A program made the translations under genes and the position numbers. From Ruminococcus sp. (GTDB taxonomy: Bacteria; Bacillota; Clostridia; Oscillospirales; Ruminococcaceae), in the NCBI GenBank assembly GCA_017542475.1, contig JAFXXD010000041.1:1-64000 (forward strand): 64,000 nt of DNA. The letters run 5' to 3'. Numbering within the stretch: position 1 is the stretch's first letter; each line of letters begins with the position of its first letter. The notes under the pieces were generated by a model. That model had not been told where the DNA came from, did no database searches, and saw only the letters and a program-made list of their open reading frames with translations. Shown here piece by piece: positions 33,082 to 42,439 of this stretch.

Positions 33082-34392
33082 ATGAAAAAGCTTTTTATAC
33101 ATCTTGCGGCATTAGGCTGCATAACAGCTCTCTCGGCGTGCGGGAGCACGGGCTCCGCGAAGTACACGCCTCCCGACGGAAGCCTCGACAAGTGCGGGCT
33201 CCGATTCTCGTGGTGGGGCGGCGACGACCGCCACGAAGCCACTCTCGCCGCTATCGACCTGTGGCAGCAGAAGCACCCCGACATCACCATTACGCCCGAA
33301 TACGGCGGCTGGGACGGCTGGACGGAAAAGGTCAGCTCGCAGATAAGCGGCGGGACTGCTCCCGACATCATGCAGATAAACTACGACTGGCTCGTGTCGC
33401 TCTCGCCTGAAGGCGACGGCTTCTACGACCTCGGGCTGCTCACGGACAGACTCGACCTCTCCGTCTTCGACGACGAGGTGCTCTCGTTCGGACGAATGAA
33501 CGGCAGACTCAACGCGGTGACGGTCTCGGTCAGCGGGCGCGGGTTGTTCTACAACTCCGACACCTTCCGCAAATGCGGCGTCTCCTATCCGCAGACGTGG
33601 TCGGAGCTCCTTGCGCTCGGCGACAAGATGAGCGCGGAGGGCTGCTATCCGCTCGACCTCGACATACAGTCGGGCGGTACGGCGTGGTATCTCGCTGTCG
33701 TGTATGTTCAGCAGCAGACGGGCAGGCAGTTCGTCACTATGGACGGCGAGCTCGGCTTCACGGAGGACGACATACGCGCGGCTCTCGACTTCTACAAGCA
33801 GCTCGAGGACGCGCACGTCACGCGGACTGTCAGGGAGCGTATCGACGAGGACGGCAATGCCGCTCTGTATCAGTCGCCGTCGTTCATAGACGGGCGGGTC
33901 GGCGGCGTGCTCGAATGGGGCAGCTCCGTCGGCAAGTACGATATGGTGCTTCCCGCGGGCACTCTTGAAGCGGGAGCCTTTCTGCGCGGAGATGACGGCA
34001 AATCGGGCGGCTGGATGATAAAGCCGTCGGTGATGTACGCGATATCCAAGGACACCGAATACCCCGACGAGGCGGCGGCGTTTATGGACTTCATCTTGAG
34101 CGACCCCGAATGTGCGGCGGTGCTCGGTACTACACGCGGCATACCCGCTTCATCGCGGGCGGAGGAGGCTCTCGAGGCGGGCGGACTGCTCAGCGGTCTC
34201 GCATACGACAGCGACGAGCTGCTCTCGGAGCTCGACGTGGTGACGATAAGCCCGTATATGGAGCTCCCGCGTATGAAGGAGCTCTGCAATACCGCGATAG
34301 AGAAGGTCTCCTACGGAAAGGCTGACACCTCGCAGGCGGCGAAGGAGCTGTATACCTCTGCGGAGGAATACTTGAAGAAGGTCAGAAAATGA
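33082..34392 (+). CDS. Sugar ABC transporter substrate-binding lipoprotein
   Basis: 436 residues, family 1 extracellular solute-binding protein. Lipobox LSAC (Cys20); GLRFSWWGGDDRHEATLAAIDLWQQKHPDI is the typical opening for carbohydrate binders, GTAPDIMQINYDWL follows. First gene of a four-gene operon with overlapping reading frames; the GH105 at the end suggests unsaturated rhamnogalacturonan or glycosaminoglycan-like disaccharides as ligand, by inference. Confidence 0.92.
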   Translation: MKKLFIHLAALGCITALSACGSTGSAKYTPPDGSLDKCGLRFSWWGGDDRHEATLAAIDLWQQKHPDITITPEYGGWDGWTEKVSSQISGGTAPDIMQINYDWLVSLSPEGDGFYDLGLLTDRLDLSVFDDEVLSFGRMNGRLNAVTVSVSGRGLFYNSDTFRKCGVSYPQTWSELLALGDKMSAEGCYPLDLDIQSGGTAWYLAVVYVQQQTGRQFVTMDGELGFTEDDIRAALDFYKQLEDAHVTRTVRERIDEDGNAALYQSPSFIDGRVGGVLEWGSSVGKYDMVLPAGTLEAGAFLRGDDGKSGGWMIKPSVMYAISKDTEYPDEAAAFMDFILSDPECAAVLGTTRGIPASSRAEEALEAGGLLSGLAYDSDELLSELDVVTISPYMELPRMKELCNTAIEKVSYGKADTSQAAKELYTSAEEYLKKVRK

Positions 34393-35282
34393 AGAAACGA
34401 AGCTACCGCAATCCTGTCGGCGTCGGGAAGTATACGGGTCTGTGGCTGATAATGCCGTTCATTATCGGCTTTGCGGCGTTTACCCTGTATCCGTTCGCGG
34501 CGTCGTTCGTGCTCGGGCTCACCGACAGCGACGGCGTACATACTGCCCGATTCATCGGCGCGGACAACTTCACGGATATGCTCGCGAGCAGTGAGCTCCG
34601 CGGAGCCGTGTGGACTACGCTGAAATACACGCTGATACTTGTCCCGCTGAAGCTCGCGGTATCTCTGCTGGCGGCGGTGCTGCTCAACTCGGAGATAAAG
34701 GGCATAGGCGTCTACCGCACGATATTCTATGTGCCGTCGATACTCGGCTCGAGCCTTGCGATAGTCATAATGTGGCAGTTCCTGTTCACATCGGGCGGAC
34801 TTGCGGACCAGCTGATGGGGCTCGTCGGACTGCCGTCCGTCGGCTGGTACGGCAGCAGTACGGGCGCGATGGCGATGATCGTACTGCTGAGGCTGTGGGA
34901 GTTCGGCTCGGCGATGATACTCTTCCTCAACGCGCTGAGGGATATCCCCGCCGAATACTACGAAGCCGCCCGCGTCGACGGCTGCGGACGTGTACGCGCG
35001 TTCTTCCGCATAACTCTGCCGCTCCTCGGACGGGTCATCTTCCTCAACCTCGTCTTGCAGACCATTGCCGCCATGCAGGAGTTCAGTGCTCCGTATATGA
35101 TAACGGGCGGCGGTCCGATGAAGAGCACCTACACGATAGGAATGCTCATCTACGACGAGATGTTCCGCTACCACAACGCAGGCTACGCCAATGCCGTATC
35201 ATGGGCGTTCTTCGTCCTTGTGACGGGCGTTGTGCTGGTGCTGTTCGCGGTCACGCGCAGGAGAAGGGAGGAGGACGTATGA
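34389..35282 (+). CDS. Sugar ABC transporter permease (MalF/LplB-like)
   Basis: 297 residues, six predicted helices; the inner-membrane-component EAA loop is EYYEAARVDGCGRVRAFFRITLPLL. ATG overlaps the TGA of the binding-protein gene (ATGA). Works with the next gene; no ATPase gene is in the operon, so a shared MsmK-type ATPase encoded elsewhere is expected. Confidence 0.93.
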   Translation: MKKRSYRNPVGVGKYTGLWLIMPFIIGFAAFTLYPFAASFVLGLTDSDGVHTARFIGADNFTDMLASSELRGAVWTTLKYTLILVPLKLAVSLLAAVLLNSEIKGIGVYRTIFYVPSILGSSLAIVIMWQFLFTSGGLADQLMGLVGLPSVGWYGSSTGAMAMIVLLRLWEFGSAMILFLNALRDIPAEYYEAARVDGCGRVRAFFRITLPLLGRVIFLNLVLQTIAAMQEFSAPYMITGGGPMKSTYTIGMLIYDEMFRYHNAGYANAVSWAFFVLVTGVVLVLFAVTRRRREEDV

Positions 35283-36106
35283 AAAAGCTCCCGCTGTATA
35301 TCCTGCTGACCGCAGGCGCGATTGCGATGATATACCCCCTCCTGTGGCTCATCGGAGCGAGCTTCAAGTCCAACGACGAGATATTTTCGTCGGCGTGGTT
35401 CGTGCCGCAGAGCCTCGACCTCTCGGTCTATGCCCGCGCGTGGCGGACGGTCACTCCGCACACAATGGGCCACTACTTCGTCAACACCTTCCTCATAATC
35501 ATACCCAAGACCGTTTTCACTGTGGTGTCGTCGGTGCTCGTTGCCTACGGCTTTGCACGGTTCGATTTCCCGCTGAAAAGGCTGTTTTTTGCGCTGCTTA
35601 TGGGTTCGATGTTCATGCCTGCCATAGTCACGGTAATGCCGCTCTATATGCTCTGGAGCAGGCTCGGTCTGCACGACACCTATGTCCCGCTTACTCTGCC
35701 CGCGCTCTTTGCTGCTGAGGGAGCCTTCGTATTTATGCTCGTGCAGTTCTTCCGCGGAGTTCCGCGCGAATTCGACGAGGCGGCGCGTATCGACGGCTGC
35801 GGAAGCCTGCGGCTGCTCGTGTACATACTCGTGCCGTGCATACGTCCCGTTATCGTGTCGATAACCGTGTTCACCTTCCTGTGGACGATGAACGACTTCC
35901 TCACGCCGCTCATTATGATAAGCTCCGTGGAGAAGTACCCGCTCTCGCTGATACTGCGGCTCTCCGCGGACAGCACGGGCGACGGCTACGAGCAGAGGAA
36001 GATAATCGCGATGTCCGTTATCGGACTCATACCCTCGGTGGCGGTATTCGCTGCCGCACAGAAGAAATTTATCAGCGGTATCACCGCAGGAGGCTTGTCG
36101 GGATGA
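35279..36106 (+). CDS. Sugar ABC transporter permease (MalG/LplC-like)
   Basis: 275 residues, six helices, EAA loop EFDEAARIDGCGSLRLLVYILVP. Start ATG at 35279 overlaps the stop of the first permease (ATGA) and has GGGAGGAGG upstream. Ends in another ATGA overlap with the GH105 gene. Confidence 0.93.
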   Translation: MKKLPLYILLTAGAIAMIYPLLWLIGASFKSNDEIFSSAWFVPQSLDLSVYARAWRTVTPHTMGHYFVNTFLIIIPKTVFTVVSSVLVAYGFARFDFPLKRLFFALLMGSMFMPAIVTVMPLYMLWSRLGLHDTYVPLTLPALFAAEGAFVFMLVQFFRGVPREFDEAARIDGCGSLRLLVYILVPCIRPVIVSITVFTFLWTMNDFLTPLIMISSVEKYPLSLILRLSADSTGDGYEQRKIIAMSVIGLIPSVAVFAAAQKKFISGITAGGLSG

Positions 36107-37230
36107 ACGATATGACAAAAATTACAGACACTGCCCGAAGCTACATAGACAAGCTCATACTCACCTCAGACCCGCTGCGTCCGCGCTGGAACAGGGAGAA
36201 CTTCATCTTCCGCAAGGAGCCGCGCTGGAACTATATGGACAGCTGTATCATACGCGCTCTGCTGATGTCCGCGGACAGCCGTCCCGAGCTTCTCGGCTAT
36301 GCGGTGCGGTTCGTCAGCAGCTACGTAACGCCCGAGGGAGATATCCCCACCGTTGAGGTCAGCGACTACAACCTCGACAGCATCTGCGGAGGACGCAACC
36401 TCCTCGACCTGTACGACAGGACGGGCGACGAGCGCTATCTCAGAGCGGCGGAGCTCCTGCGCGGGCAGCTCGCCGAGCAGCCGCGCCTCTCCTGCGGCAG
36501 CTTCTGGCATAAGGCTATCTATCCGCGTCAGATATGGCTCGACGGCGCGTATATGGCGCTCCCGTTCCTTGCGGCTTACGGGAAGGCGAGGGGAGAGGCA
36601 GCCGCAGTCGAGGACGTCCTCGCGCAGCTGGAAAATATCCGCACTCTTATGCGCGATGGCGAAACAGGGCTGTACTACCACGGCTACTGCGAGAGCCGCG
36701 ATACGATATGGGCAGACAGCGAAACGGGCCTGTCGCCGAATATATGGCTCCGCGCGAACGGCTGGCTTTGCGCGGGACTTGCCGATATACTGGAGATAAC
36801 GGGCGACAGCGGCTGTGCGGAAATGCTCGCGGAGCTGCTGGATTCGCTGAGAGCCTGTCTGACAGAGGATGGTATGCTCTTACAGCTGCCCGTCCTGCCA
36901 GAGCTCGGCGGGAACTATCCCGAGACGAGCGGCACGCTCTTGTTCGCCTATGCGGCGATGAAGGCGCACAGGCTCGGAGCCGTGTCCGCAGAGGTCGCCG
37001 AAGACGGCAGGCGTGCTCTCACGGCTGTGACCGAGCGGTACATCACCTACGACGGAGATGTGCCCGTGCTGCGGAATATCTGCCTTATGGCGGGACTCGG
37101 CGGCACCGAGAAGCGTGACGGCTCGGCGGAGTATTACCTCAGCGAGCGCGTCGTCGAGAACGACGCCAAGGGCATTGCGCCCTATCTTATGGCGGCGGCG
37201 GAATCCGCCCGTTTAATACGTAATTCATAA
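36103..37230 (+). CDS. GH105 unsaturated glucuronyl/galacturonyl hydrolase
   Basis: Removes the 4,5-unsaturated uronic acid left by polysaccharide lyases, typically from rhamnogalacturonan disaccharides. 375 residues, alpha6/alpha6 barrel, no signal peptide: acts in the cytoplasm after uptake by the transporter encoded upstream. Key landmarks: PRWNYMDSCIIRAL, SCGSFWHKAIYPRQIWLDGAYMALPFLA (catalytic Asp in LDG) and SPNIWLRANGWLCAGL. ATG at 36103 overlaps the permease stop; AGGAGG is upstream. A second ATG at 36112 is possible. Confidence 0.9.
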   Translation: MNDMTKITDTARSYIDKLILTSDPLRPRWNRENFIFRKEPRWNYMDSCIIRALLMSADSRPELLGYAVRFVSSYVTPEGDIPTVEVSDYNLDSICGGRNLLDLYDRTGDERYLRAAELLRGQLAEQPRLSCGSFWHKAIYPRQIWLDGAYMALPFLAAYGKARGEAAAVEDVLAQLENIRTLMRDGETGLYYHGYCESRDTIWADSETGLSPNIWLRANGWLCAGLADILEITGDSGCAEMLAELLDSLRACLTEDGMLLQLPVLPELGGNYPETSGTLLFAYAAMKAHRLGAVSAEVAEDGRRALTAVTERYITYDGDVPVLRNICLMAGLGGTEKRDGSAEYYLSERVVENDAKGIAPYLMAAAESARLIRNS

Positions 37231-37261
37231 TGCGTAATGCGTAATTATAATTCGGAATTAT

Positions 37262-37389
37262 TGTAGGGGACGGCGTCCTCGACGTCCCGTCGATTCCCAA
37301 ACGTATTTGCGGCAGCCGTCTGTAGGGACGACCATTGGTCGTCCGTGGATATGTGAAAAACTGGCGGACGCGCAATGCGCGTCCCTACA
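37262..37389. repeat. Cluster of three family A palindromes
   Basis: Copies at 37262-37289, 37321-37345 (GACGACC/GGTCGTC) and inverted 37364-37389 (GACGCGC/GCGCGTC). The copies at 12092 and 12135 carry the same two stem types. Confidence 0.7.
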
Positions 37390-37427
37390 TCTGGTTGCCG
37401 TGGGTTTGGCGGTAAAACCACGGGCGC

Positions 37428-37457
37428 AAAAAAGCTGACCCGATCGGGTCAGCTTTT
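37428..37457 (-). terminator. Terminator of the SPFH-NfeD pair
   Basis: Perfect stem AAAAGCTGACCCG / CGGGTCAGCTTTT; leftward it is followed by a T-run. Confidence 0.8.
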
Positions 37458-37476
37458 GTAGTTGTAGGGAGATGTG

Positions 37477-38472
37477 TTACTGCTTCTTGTCGGACTCGGC
37501 AATGCCCTTCAGACCTGCCGCAAGTCCTGCGAGACCCTGTATCTCGCTCGGGATGATTATCTTTGTAGCCTTGCCGTCGGCAGCCTTTGCGAATGCCTCA
37601 AGCGACTTGAGCTGTATTACCTTCTCGTTCGGCGATGCGTTGTTGAGCTTTACAAGGCTGTCAGCGACTGCCTGCTGTACGAGCTCGATAGCCTGCGCCT
37701 CACCTGTAGCCTCAAGCACCTTCTGCTCTCTTACGGCGTCCGCACGGAGTATCATTGCCTGCTTCTCAGCCTCGGCTTCGAGTATCTGAGCTTCCTTCTT
37801 AGCCTGTGCGCGGAGTATCTGAGACTCCTTTTCACCCTCGGCTACGAGTATCTGCGACTTCTTGTCACCCTCTGCCTGGAGTATCTTCTCACGGCGCTCA
37901 CGCTCAGCCTTCATCTGCTTCTCCATGGCGTCCTGGATCTCGCGCGGAGGAATGATGTTCTTGAGCTCAACGCGCTCAACCTTGATTCCCCAGCGGTCTG
38001 TAGCCTGATCAAGGATAGCGGTGATGTTGGTGTTGATGGTATCACGCGAGGTGAGGGTCGAGTCGAGCTCGAGCTCACCGATGATGTTACGGAGCGTTGT
38101 AGCCGAGAGGTTCTCGATAGCGGCGAGAGGTCTCTCAACGCCGTAGATGTACTGCTTTGCGTTCGTTACCTTGTAGAATACGACCGTGTCTATCTGCATT
38201 GTAACGTTATCCTTCGTGATAACGGGCTGAGGCTTGAAGTCAACGACCTTCTCCTTGAGGGATACCTTGCCCGCGATGCGGTCGATGAACTGGAACAGGA
38301 AGTGTATGCCTGTCTCCCACTCGCACTTGAACGAGCCGAAGCGCTCGATTACGAAAACGTGTGCCTGCGGTACTATTCTGAAGCATCTGATGAACATAAA
38401 GAATAGGAATAAGATGACCAGTAATATGATGATGCCGAAAAATCCGAAAATCGCGTCAGTGTTGAAATCCAT
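37477..38472 (-). CDS. SPFH-domain membrane protease-associated protein (QmcA/stomatin-like)
   Basis: 331 residues. N-terminal helix (about 9-30), SPFH/band 7 domain (about 30-200: IVPQAHVFVIERFGSFKCEWETGIHFLFQFID; VKLKEKVVDF-type strand VSLKEKVVDFKPQPVITKDN), then a long Ala/Glu coiled coil with repeats A-E-x-E-K-x-x-Q-I-L (about 200-275). These proteins form cage-like assemblies in functional microdomains. Cotranscribed with the NfeD gene, its usual partner. Confidence 0.9.
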   Translation of the reverse strand: MDFNTDAIFGFFGIIILLVILFLFFMFIRCFRIVPQAHVFVIERFGSFKCEWETGIHFLFQFIDRIAGKVSLKEKVVDFKPQPVITKDNVTMQIDTVVFYKVTNAKQYIYGVERPLAAIENLSATTLRNIIGELELDSTLTSRDTINTNITAILDQATDRWGIKVERVELKNIIPPREIQDAMEKQMKAERERREKILQAEGDKKSQILVAEGEKESQILRAQAKKEAQILEAEAEKQAMILRADAVREQKVLEATGEAQAIELVQQAVADSLVKLNNASPNEKVIQLKSLEAFAKAADGKATKIIIPSEIQGLAGLAAGLKGIAESDKKQ

Positions 38473-38487
38473 AATAGTTTCCTCCTG

Positions 38488-38922
38488 TTAATCCTTTGGT
38501 TTTACTGTGAGCTTTGCGCCGTTCACGGCGGTGACTGTCACGACGGTGTCGTTCGGGATGACGGAGCCGTCGGCGGAGACAGCGCTCCAGTCCACGCCCT
38601 CTACCCTGACGCGTCCCTTGCCGCTGTCAGCGTTGATCTCCTCGATGACCCGTGCAGTCCGCCCTATCTCAAGCTCGGAATTCGTGGGTATATAGCCCCT
38701 TTTCTTCCTTTTCCTGATGATGAAGGGCATTGTCAGGGCGAGGAATATCGCCGAGGTACCGATAAAGATACCTATCTGACCGATAATGGGTATATCGAAG
38801 AAGAAGACGAGTATCATCGTCACGAGAGCTCCTGCGGCAAACCATACAGATACGAGCTGTACCGTCGCGACCTCTGCGATGACGAAGGCTATGACGAGGA
38901 TAGCCCAGATAATAACGTCCAT
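38488..38922 (-). CDS. NfeD-family membrane protein
   Basis: 144 residues: two or three helices in residues 1-70 (WAILVIAFVIAEVATVQLVSVWFAAGAL; IPIIGQIGIFIGTSAIFLAL) and a C-terminal OB-fold (GRTARVIEEINADSGKGRVRVEGVDWSAVS). Short NfeD form that pairs with SPFH proteins. First gene of the pair; the SPFH gene follows after 15 bases. Confidence 0.9.
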   Translation of the reverse strand: MDVIIWAILVIAFVIAEVATVQLVSVWFAAGALVTMILVFFFDIPIIGQIGIFIGTSAIFLALTMPFIIRKRKKRGYIPTNSELEIGRTARVIEEINADSGKGRVRVEGVDWSAVSADGSVIPNDTVVTVTAVNGAKLTVKPKD

Positions 38923-38962
38923 AGAATTCCCCCTTTCGTGGGTATTCGTCCCTACGCTTCAT

Positions 38963-38991
38963 ATTGTATCATATTTTTCTCCGCATTGCAA
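38963..38991 (-). promoter_or_regulatory. Sigma-A promoter of the NfeD-SPFH pair
   Basis: Minus strand TTGCAA, 17-bp spacer, TACAAT. Between here and the next rightward promoter (39240) lie AT-rich DNA and a family C fragment only. Confidence 0.65.
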
Positions 38992-39141
38992 TATGTTTTT
39001 TATTAATAATTTCGCAGAATGAACAAAAATCAACAAAAAGCGTATCACAGGCGGAAACAGGCTGAAAATTGTACTGCTCGACAGGGCAGTTTTCAACAAT
39101 CACCTGTTACGAAAATGTATTTTTGTTCATATTTGGGGTTT

Positions 39142-39184
39142 AAGCCGTTAGCTTTTAGCCGTTAGCTGTCAGCTCGCGGTGTCT
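39142..39184. repeat. Family C fragment
   Basis: AAGCCGTTAGCTTTTAGCCG followed by TTAGCTGTCAGCTCGCGGTGTC: equals the right end of the element at 62869-62985 in reverse orientation. The other end is missing. Confidence 0.5.
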
Positions 39185-39239
39185 GCGCTGCCGTTTTTGC
39201 GGCATAGTTAAACAAAACGTGAACTTTTCTCCGCGAGTG

Positions 39240-39268
39240 TTGCATTATCAAAAGTTTTATGATATAAT
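39240..39268 (+). promoter_or_regulatory. Sigma-A promoter and hairpin leader of the EAL gene
   Basis: TTGCAT, 17-bp spacer, TATAAT. The ~90-base leader contains CGGTGAGC/GCTCACCG and CCCGC/GCGGG hairpins just before the AAAGGAG site. It does not match a cyclic-di-GMP riboswitch. Confidence 0.65.
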
Positions 39269-39363
39269 AATGATGAATTAGTATCGTTTATGTCCGTTTT
39301 TACTACGGTGAGCTGCTCACCGAGACAGCAGCCCCCGCGCTTTTGCGGGATAAAGGAGCGCTT

Positions 39364-42102
39364 ATGAGTATTTTTGACCTTTCAAAAAAACCTCCTGAGC
39401 TGAGCCACGACTGGGAGGTATTCCAGCAGTTCGTAGGCAATATAGGCGCGTTTACCTACATCGCAAAGGAGAAGTCAGCATATCTCGACGAGTCCGCGTG
39501 CCGTATGCTCGCGTGCACGAGCACCAAGCTCAACGAGTTCGAGTTCTTCAACCTCCTCGAGAAGATATCGAAGTCGCCCGTCGAGGGACAGAAGCACATC
39601 TACCGCTTCACCAACAACAATACGACCAAGTTCATCAAGATGAATATATACGAGAGCAGCGACGAGTGGCTCGGCTTCGTGCAGGACTTCTCGCGCCAGT
39701 TCTCGGAGGACAGCGAGAGCAGCAGCTTCATCGAGTACGACCCCGTTATGCGTCTGCCCTCTTATCCGTCGTTCTCGCAGAAGATAAAAAAGCTCCTGCC
39801 CGACGTCAGGAACTGCTGTCTCGCCACGCTGTATCTCAACGGCATAGAGAAGCTCGGCTCGTTCCTGACCGTTGACAGCACCAACAGCTGTATCGCGTCG
39901 GTGGCGGAGACGCTGAAAAGCTTCGCGAACGAGAACATCATCATCGGTGCGAAGTCGAACTATGAGATATTTGCGTTCTTTATGAACTGCGACAAGATGC
40001 AGATATACAACGCCCTCAACAGTATGGACGAGGCTGTGCAGAACTGCATACTCACCGACGACTTCGGCGAGATAATCGACATCTCCGACAAGAGCCGCCT
40101 CAGCCTGTCGATAGGCTGCTCGTCGTACCCCGACGAGGCTTCGGATTTCAATATGCTCGTCAACTACTCCGAGTTCGCGCTGTATGAGGCACGCGCCGAC
40201 CGCAGACACGTCATCAACTGGTTCTCGGAGGAGAACTACGTCCGCGAGAAGGACTCCTACAAGAACGCACAGCTCCTGACGCGTATCGTTATGGACAATA
40301 TGCTGATGTACTACGTGCAGCCGATAGTCGAGACGACAACGGGCGAGATAGTCGCGTATGAGGCTCTGATGCGCACGGTCGGCGACATAAAGATGGAACC
40401 CAAGCAGATACTCTCGATAGCCTCGAGTCAGAACAATCTCTATTCGATAGAGAAGCTCACCTTCTTCAACACGCTGAAGCTCATCAGCGAAAATCAGCAG
40501 GTCTTCGCGAACAAGAAGCTCTTCATCAACTCGATGTCGGAGTATATGCTCAGCGAGGACGACTTCAACGAGCTCTACCTCACGTTCGGCGAGCTCCTTG
40601 AAAAGACCGTTATCGAGATAGTCGAGGACAGCGACGCCACCGCCGAGGGTATCGAGACTCTCCGCAAGCGCCTCGCGTTCACGCACTCGCAGCTCGCTAT
40701 CGACGACTACGGCACGGGCTACTCGAACCTCACGAATCTGCTCAAATACAAGCCCGACTACGTCAAGATAGACCGCTCGCTCATAGCGGATATCCACAAC
40801 GACCTCAAGAAGCAGCAGCTCGTTACGCAGATAATCGAGTTCTGCCGCGATAATCAGCTCCAGTCGCTCGCCGAGGGAGTCGAGACAGCGCAGGAGCTCA
40901 AGACCGTTATCCGTCTCGGAGTTGACCTCGTGCAGGGCTATTACACGTCCAAGCCGAAGCCGCTCTTCCTCGACAGCATAGCCAAGGACGTCAAGGACGA
41001 GATAATCAAGACCAACCTCGAAACGCGTCCGAACGGCACAAGGAAGATATACGCCGCACGAAACGATACGGAGATAGACCTGCTGAAGCTCGCGCTCGAT
41101 AAGTACACGGATATCCACATCTATCAGAGCAAGCTCACCCTTGTCGGCGACCCCGACAAGCAGGTCAAGATGAACATCGCCGTTATGGACAACCACAGCT
41201 GCGAGCTCACGCTCAAAAACGTGAATATTGTCAGCGGCAACAGCAAGCCGACTATCACTGTCGGCGAGTACGCACGCCTCGTGCTGATAGCGTCCAAGAC
41301 AAATAAGCTCGGATATTCTGGCATTTACGTGCCTATGGGCTCGCAGTTCGAGCTCACGGGCAAGGGCTCGCTCACCATTGACTGCTACGCCTCCGAGGGT
41401 ATCGGTATCGGCAACGACTACGACCACGGCTACGGCGATATCACCGTCGATATGCAGGGCACGCTCGAAATTATCTGCAACGGTATGGAGACGGTCTGCA
41501 TAGGCGGCGGCTACAACGACGAAGAGTCCGAGATAAAGCTGCTCTCGGGCAAGACAAAGCTGTATATGTACAGCCATAACGGTCTCGGCATAGGAAGCTA
41601 CAACGGCGATGCCAACATCGAGATAGATGAGAAGTGCGACCTTGACATCACGGTCTCGGGCATCAAGGTCACGGGTATCGGAAGCTGCAAGGGCATTGCC
41701 ACGATATCCTGTGCGGGCGACATCAATATGTTCTGCACGGGAGCTCAGGCGGTAGGTATCGGTGTGCTCGAGGAGGGCGAGGGCAGTATCCTCGTCCGCA
41801 AGGGACGTATCAACATCAAGATGCGCTCGGCTAAGCACTCATGTATCGGCGCTATCGACGGCGACGTCAACACCAAGATAATGAACGCCGAGATAATCAT
41901 CGACTCCGAGGGCGACTATGCCACGGGCATAGGCGACCCGCTCGGAAGCGGCAACGTCTTCATTATGGATTCGGCTGTAACGATGAATATGCTCTGCGGC
42001 AACCCGAACGATATCTGCTCGGGCAGCGGCGATGTGCAGATACAGAACTCGACCATCAATTCCGTTGTCAATAACCGCAAGGTGCAGCACGGGAGCAATT
42101 AG
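39364..42102 (+). CDS. EAL phosphodiesterase with degenerate GGDEF and C-terminal beta-helix-like domain
   Basis: 912 residues, no signal peptide or membrane helix. Residues 1-120: PAS-like region. About 130-300: GGDEF-like fold whose active site is lost (SNYEIFAFF where GGDEF should be). About 310-550: EAL domain with intact catalytic landmarks: YEALMR (Glu333), VIEIVED, DDYGTGYSN (Asp447-448), VKIDRSLI, AEGVET. About 590-912: repeats of a short unit built on I/V-G-I-G (GIGIGNDYDHGYG, CIGGGYNDE, GLGIGSYNGD, GIGSCKG, GIGVLEEGEG, CIGAIDGD, GIGDPLGSG), alternating with beta strands, as in right-handed beta-helix carbohydrate-binding repeats. It should degrade cyclic di-GMP; the C-terminal part may sense or bind something. 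AAAGGAG before ATG 39364. Confidence 0.87.
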   Translation: MSIFDLSKKPPELSHDWEVFQQFVGNIGAFTYIAKEKSAYLDESACRMLACTSTKLNEFEFFNLLEKISKSPVEGQKHIYRFTNNNTTKFIKMNIYESSDEWLGFVQDFSRQFSEDSESSSFIEYDPVMRLPSYPSFSQKIKKLLPDVRNCCLATLYLNGIEKLGSFLTVDSTNSCIASVAETLKSFANENIIIGAKSNYEIFAFFMNCDKMQIYNALNSMDEAVQNCILTDDFGEIIDISDKSRLSLSIGCSSYPDEASDFNMLVNYSEFALYEARADRRHVINWFSEENYVREKDSYKNAQLLTRIVMDNMLMYYVQPIVETTTGEIVAYEALMRTVGDIKMEPKQILSIASSQNNLYSIEKLTFFNTLKLISENQQVFANKKLFINSMSEYMLSEDDFNELYLTFGELLEKTVIEIVEDSDATAEGIETLRKRLAFTHSQLAIDDYGTGYSNLTNLLKYKPDYVKIDRSLIADIHNDLKKQQLVTQIIEFCRDNQLQSLAEGVETAQELKTVIRLGVDLVQGYYTSKPKPLFLDSIAKDVKDEIIKTNLETRPNGTRKIYAARNDTEIDLLKLALDKYTDIHIYQSKLTLVGDPDKQVKMNIAVMDNHSCELTLKNVNIVSGNSKPTITVGEYARLVLIASKTNKLGYSGIYVPMGSQFELTGKGSLTIDCYASEGIGIGNDYDHGYGDITVDMQGTLEIICNGMETVCIGGGYNDEESEIKLLSGKTKLYMYSHNGLGIGSYNGDANIEIDEKCDLDITVSGIKVTGIGSCKGIATISCAGDINMFCTGAQAVGIGVLEEGEGSILVRKGRINIKMRSAKHSCIGAIDGDVNTKIMNAEIIIDSEGDYATGIGDPLGSGNVFIMDSAVTMNMLCGNPNDICSGSGDVQIQNSTINSVVNNRKVQHGSN

Positions 42103-42164
42103 CGCAGAGGGACTATAAATCGCGGCGATAAACTTCCGTTCCGTATATTTTCCGCGCGAAACCG

Positions 42165-42395
42165 AAAGTTTCGCTCAAGCCTTTTCAAAGGCTTGCAGAG
42201 TCGAGGGACAGCGTCCCTCGTCGCCGTTCGCAGTTTTTAAAGAACGGCGAAACAAAACGAAGGCGCCTCGCAAGGGGTGAATCGCAAAACAATCCTGTGA
42301 ATTGTTTTGCGAGAGGGGACGCCTTGTAAGAGAAGGCGTCCCCTTCTGCCGCTCCATAATTCTTGCCTGCGGAGTTATCTCCGCACGAGAGTGGT
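42165..42395. repeat. Family B hairpin-mosaic repeat, reverse orientation
   Basis: Hairpins GAGGGACAGCGTCCCTC, CGCCGTTCG..CGAACGGCG-like pairs, CGCAAAACAATCC..TTGTTTTGCG, GGGGACGCCTTGTAAGAGAAGG and the GCGGAGTTATCTCCGC unit. The last two appear in opposite order and orientation in the 47.3-kb copy. It fills the gap between the EAL gene and ychF. Confidence 0.6.
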
Positions 42396-42439
42396 ATGGA
42401 CGACGAAAAAACAAAACAGAAAGTAAGGTAAATCAAATT

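Noticed and set aside
39270-39360. Possible cyclic-di-GMP riboswitch ahead of the EAL gene
   Set aside because: The leader has two hairpins but none of the conserved GEMM-I or GEMM-II bases.
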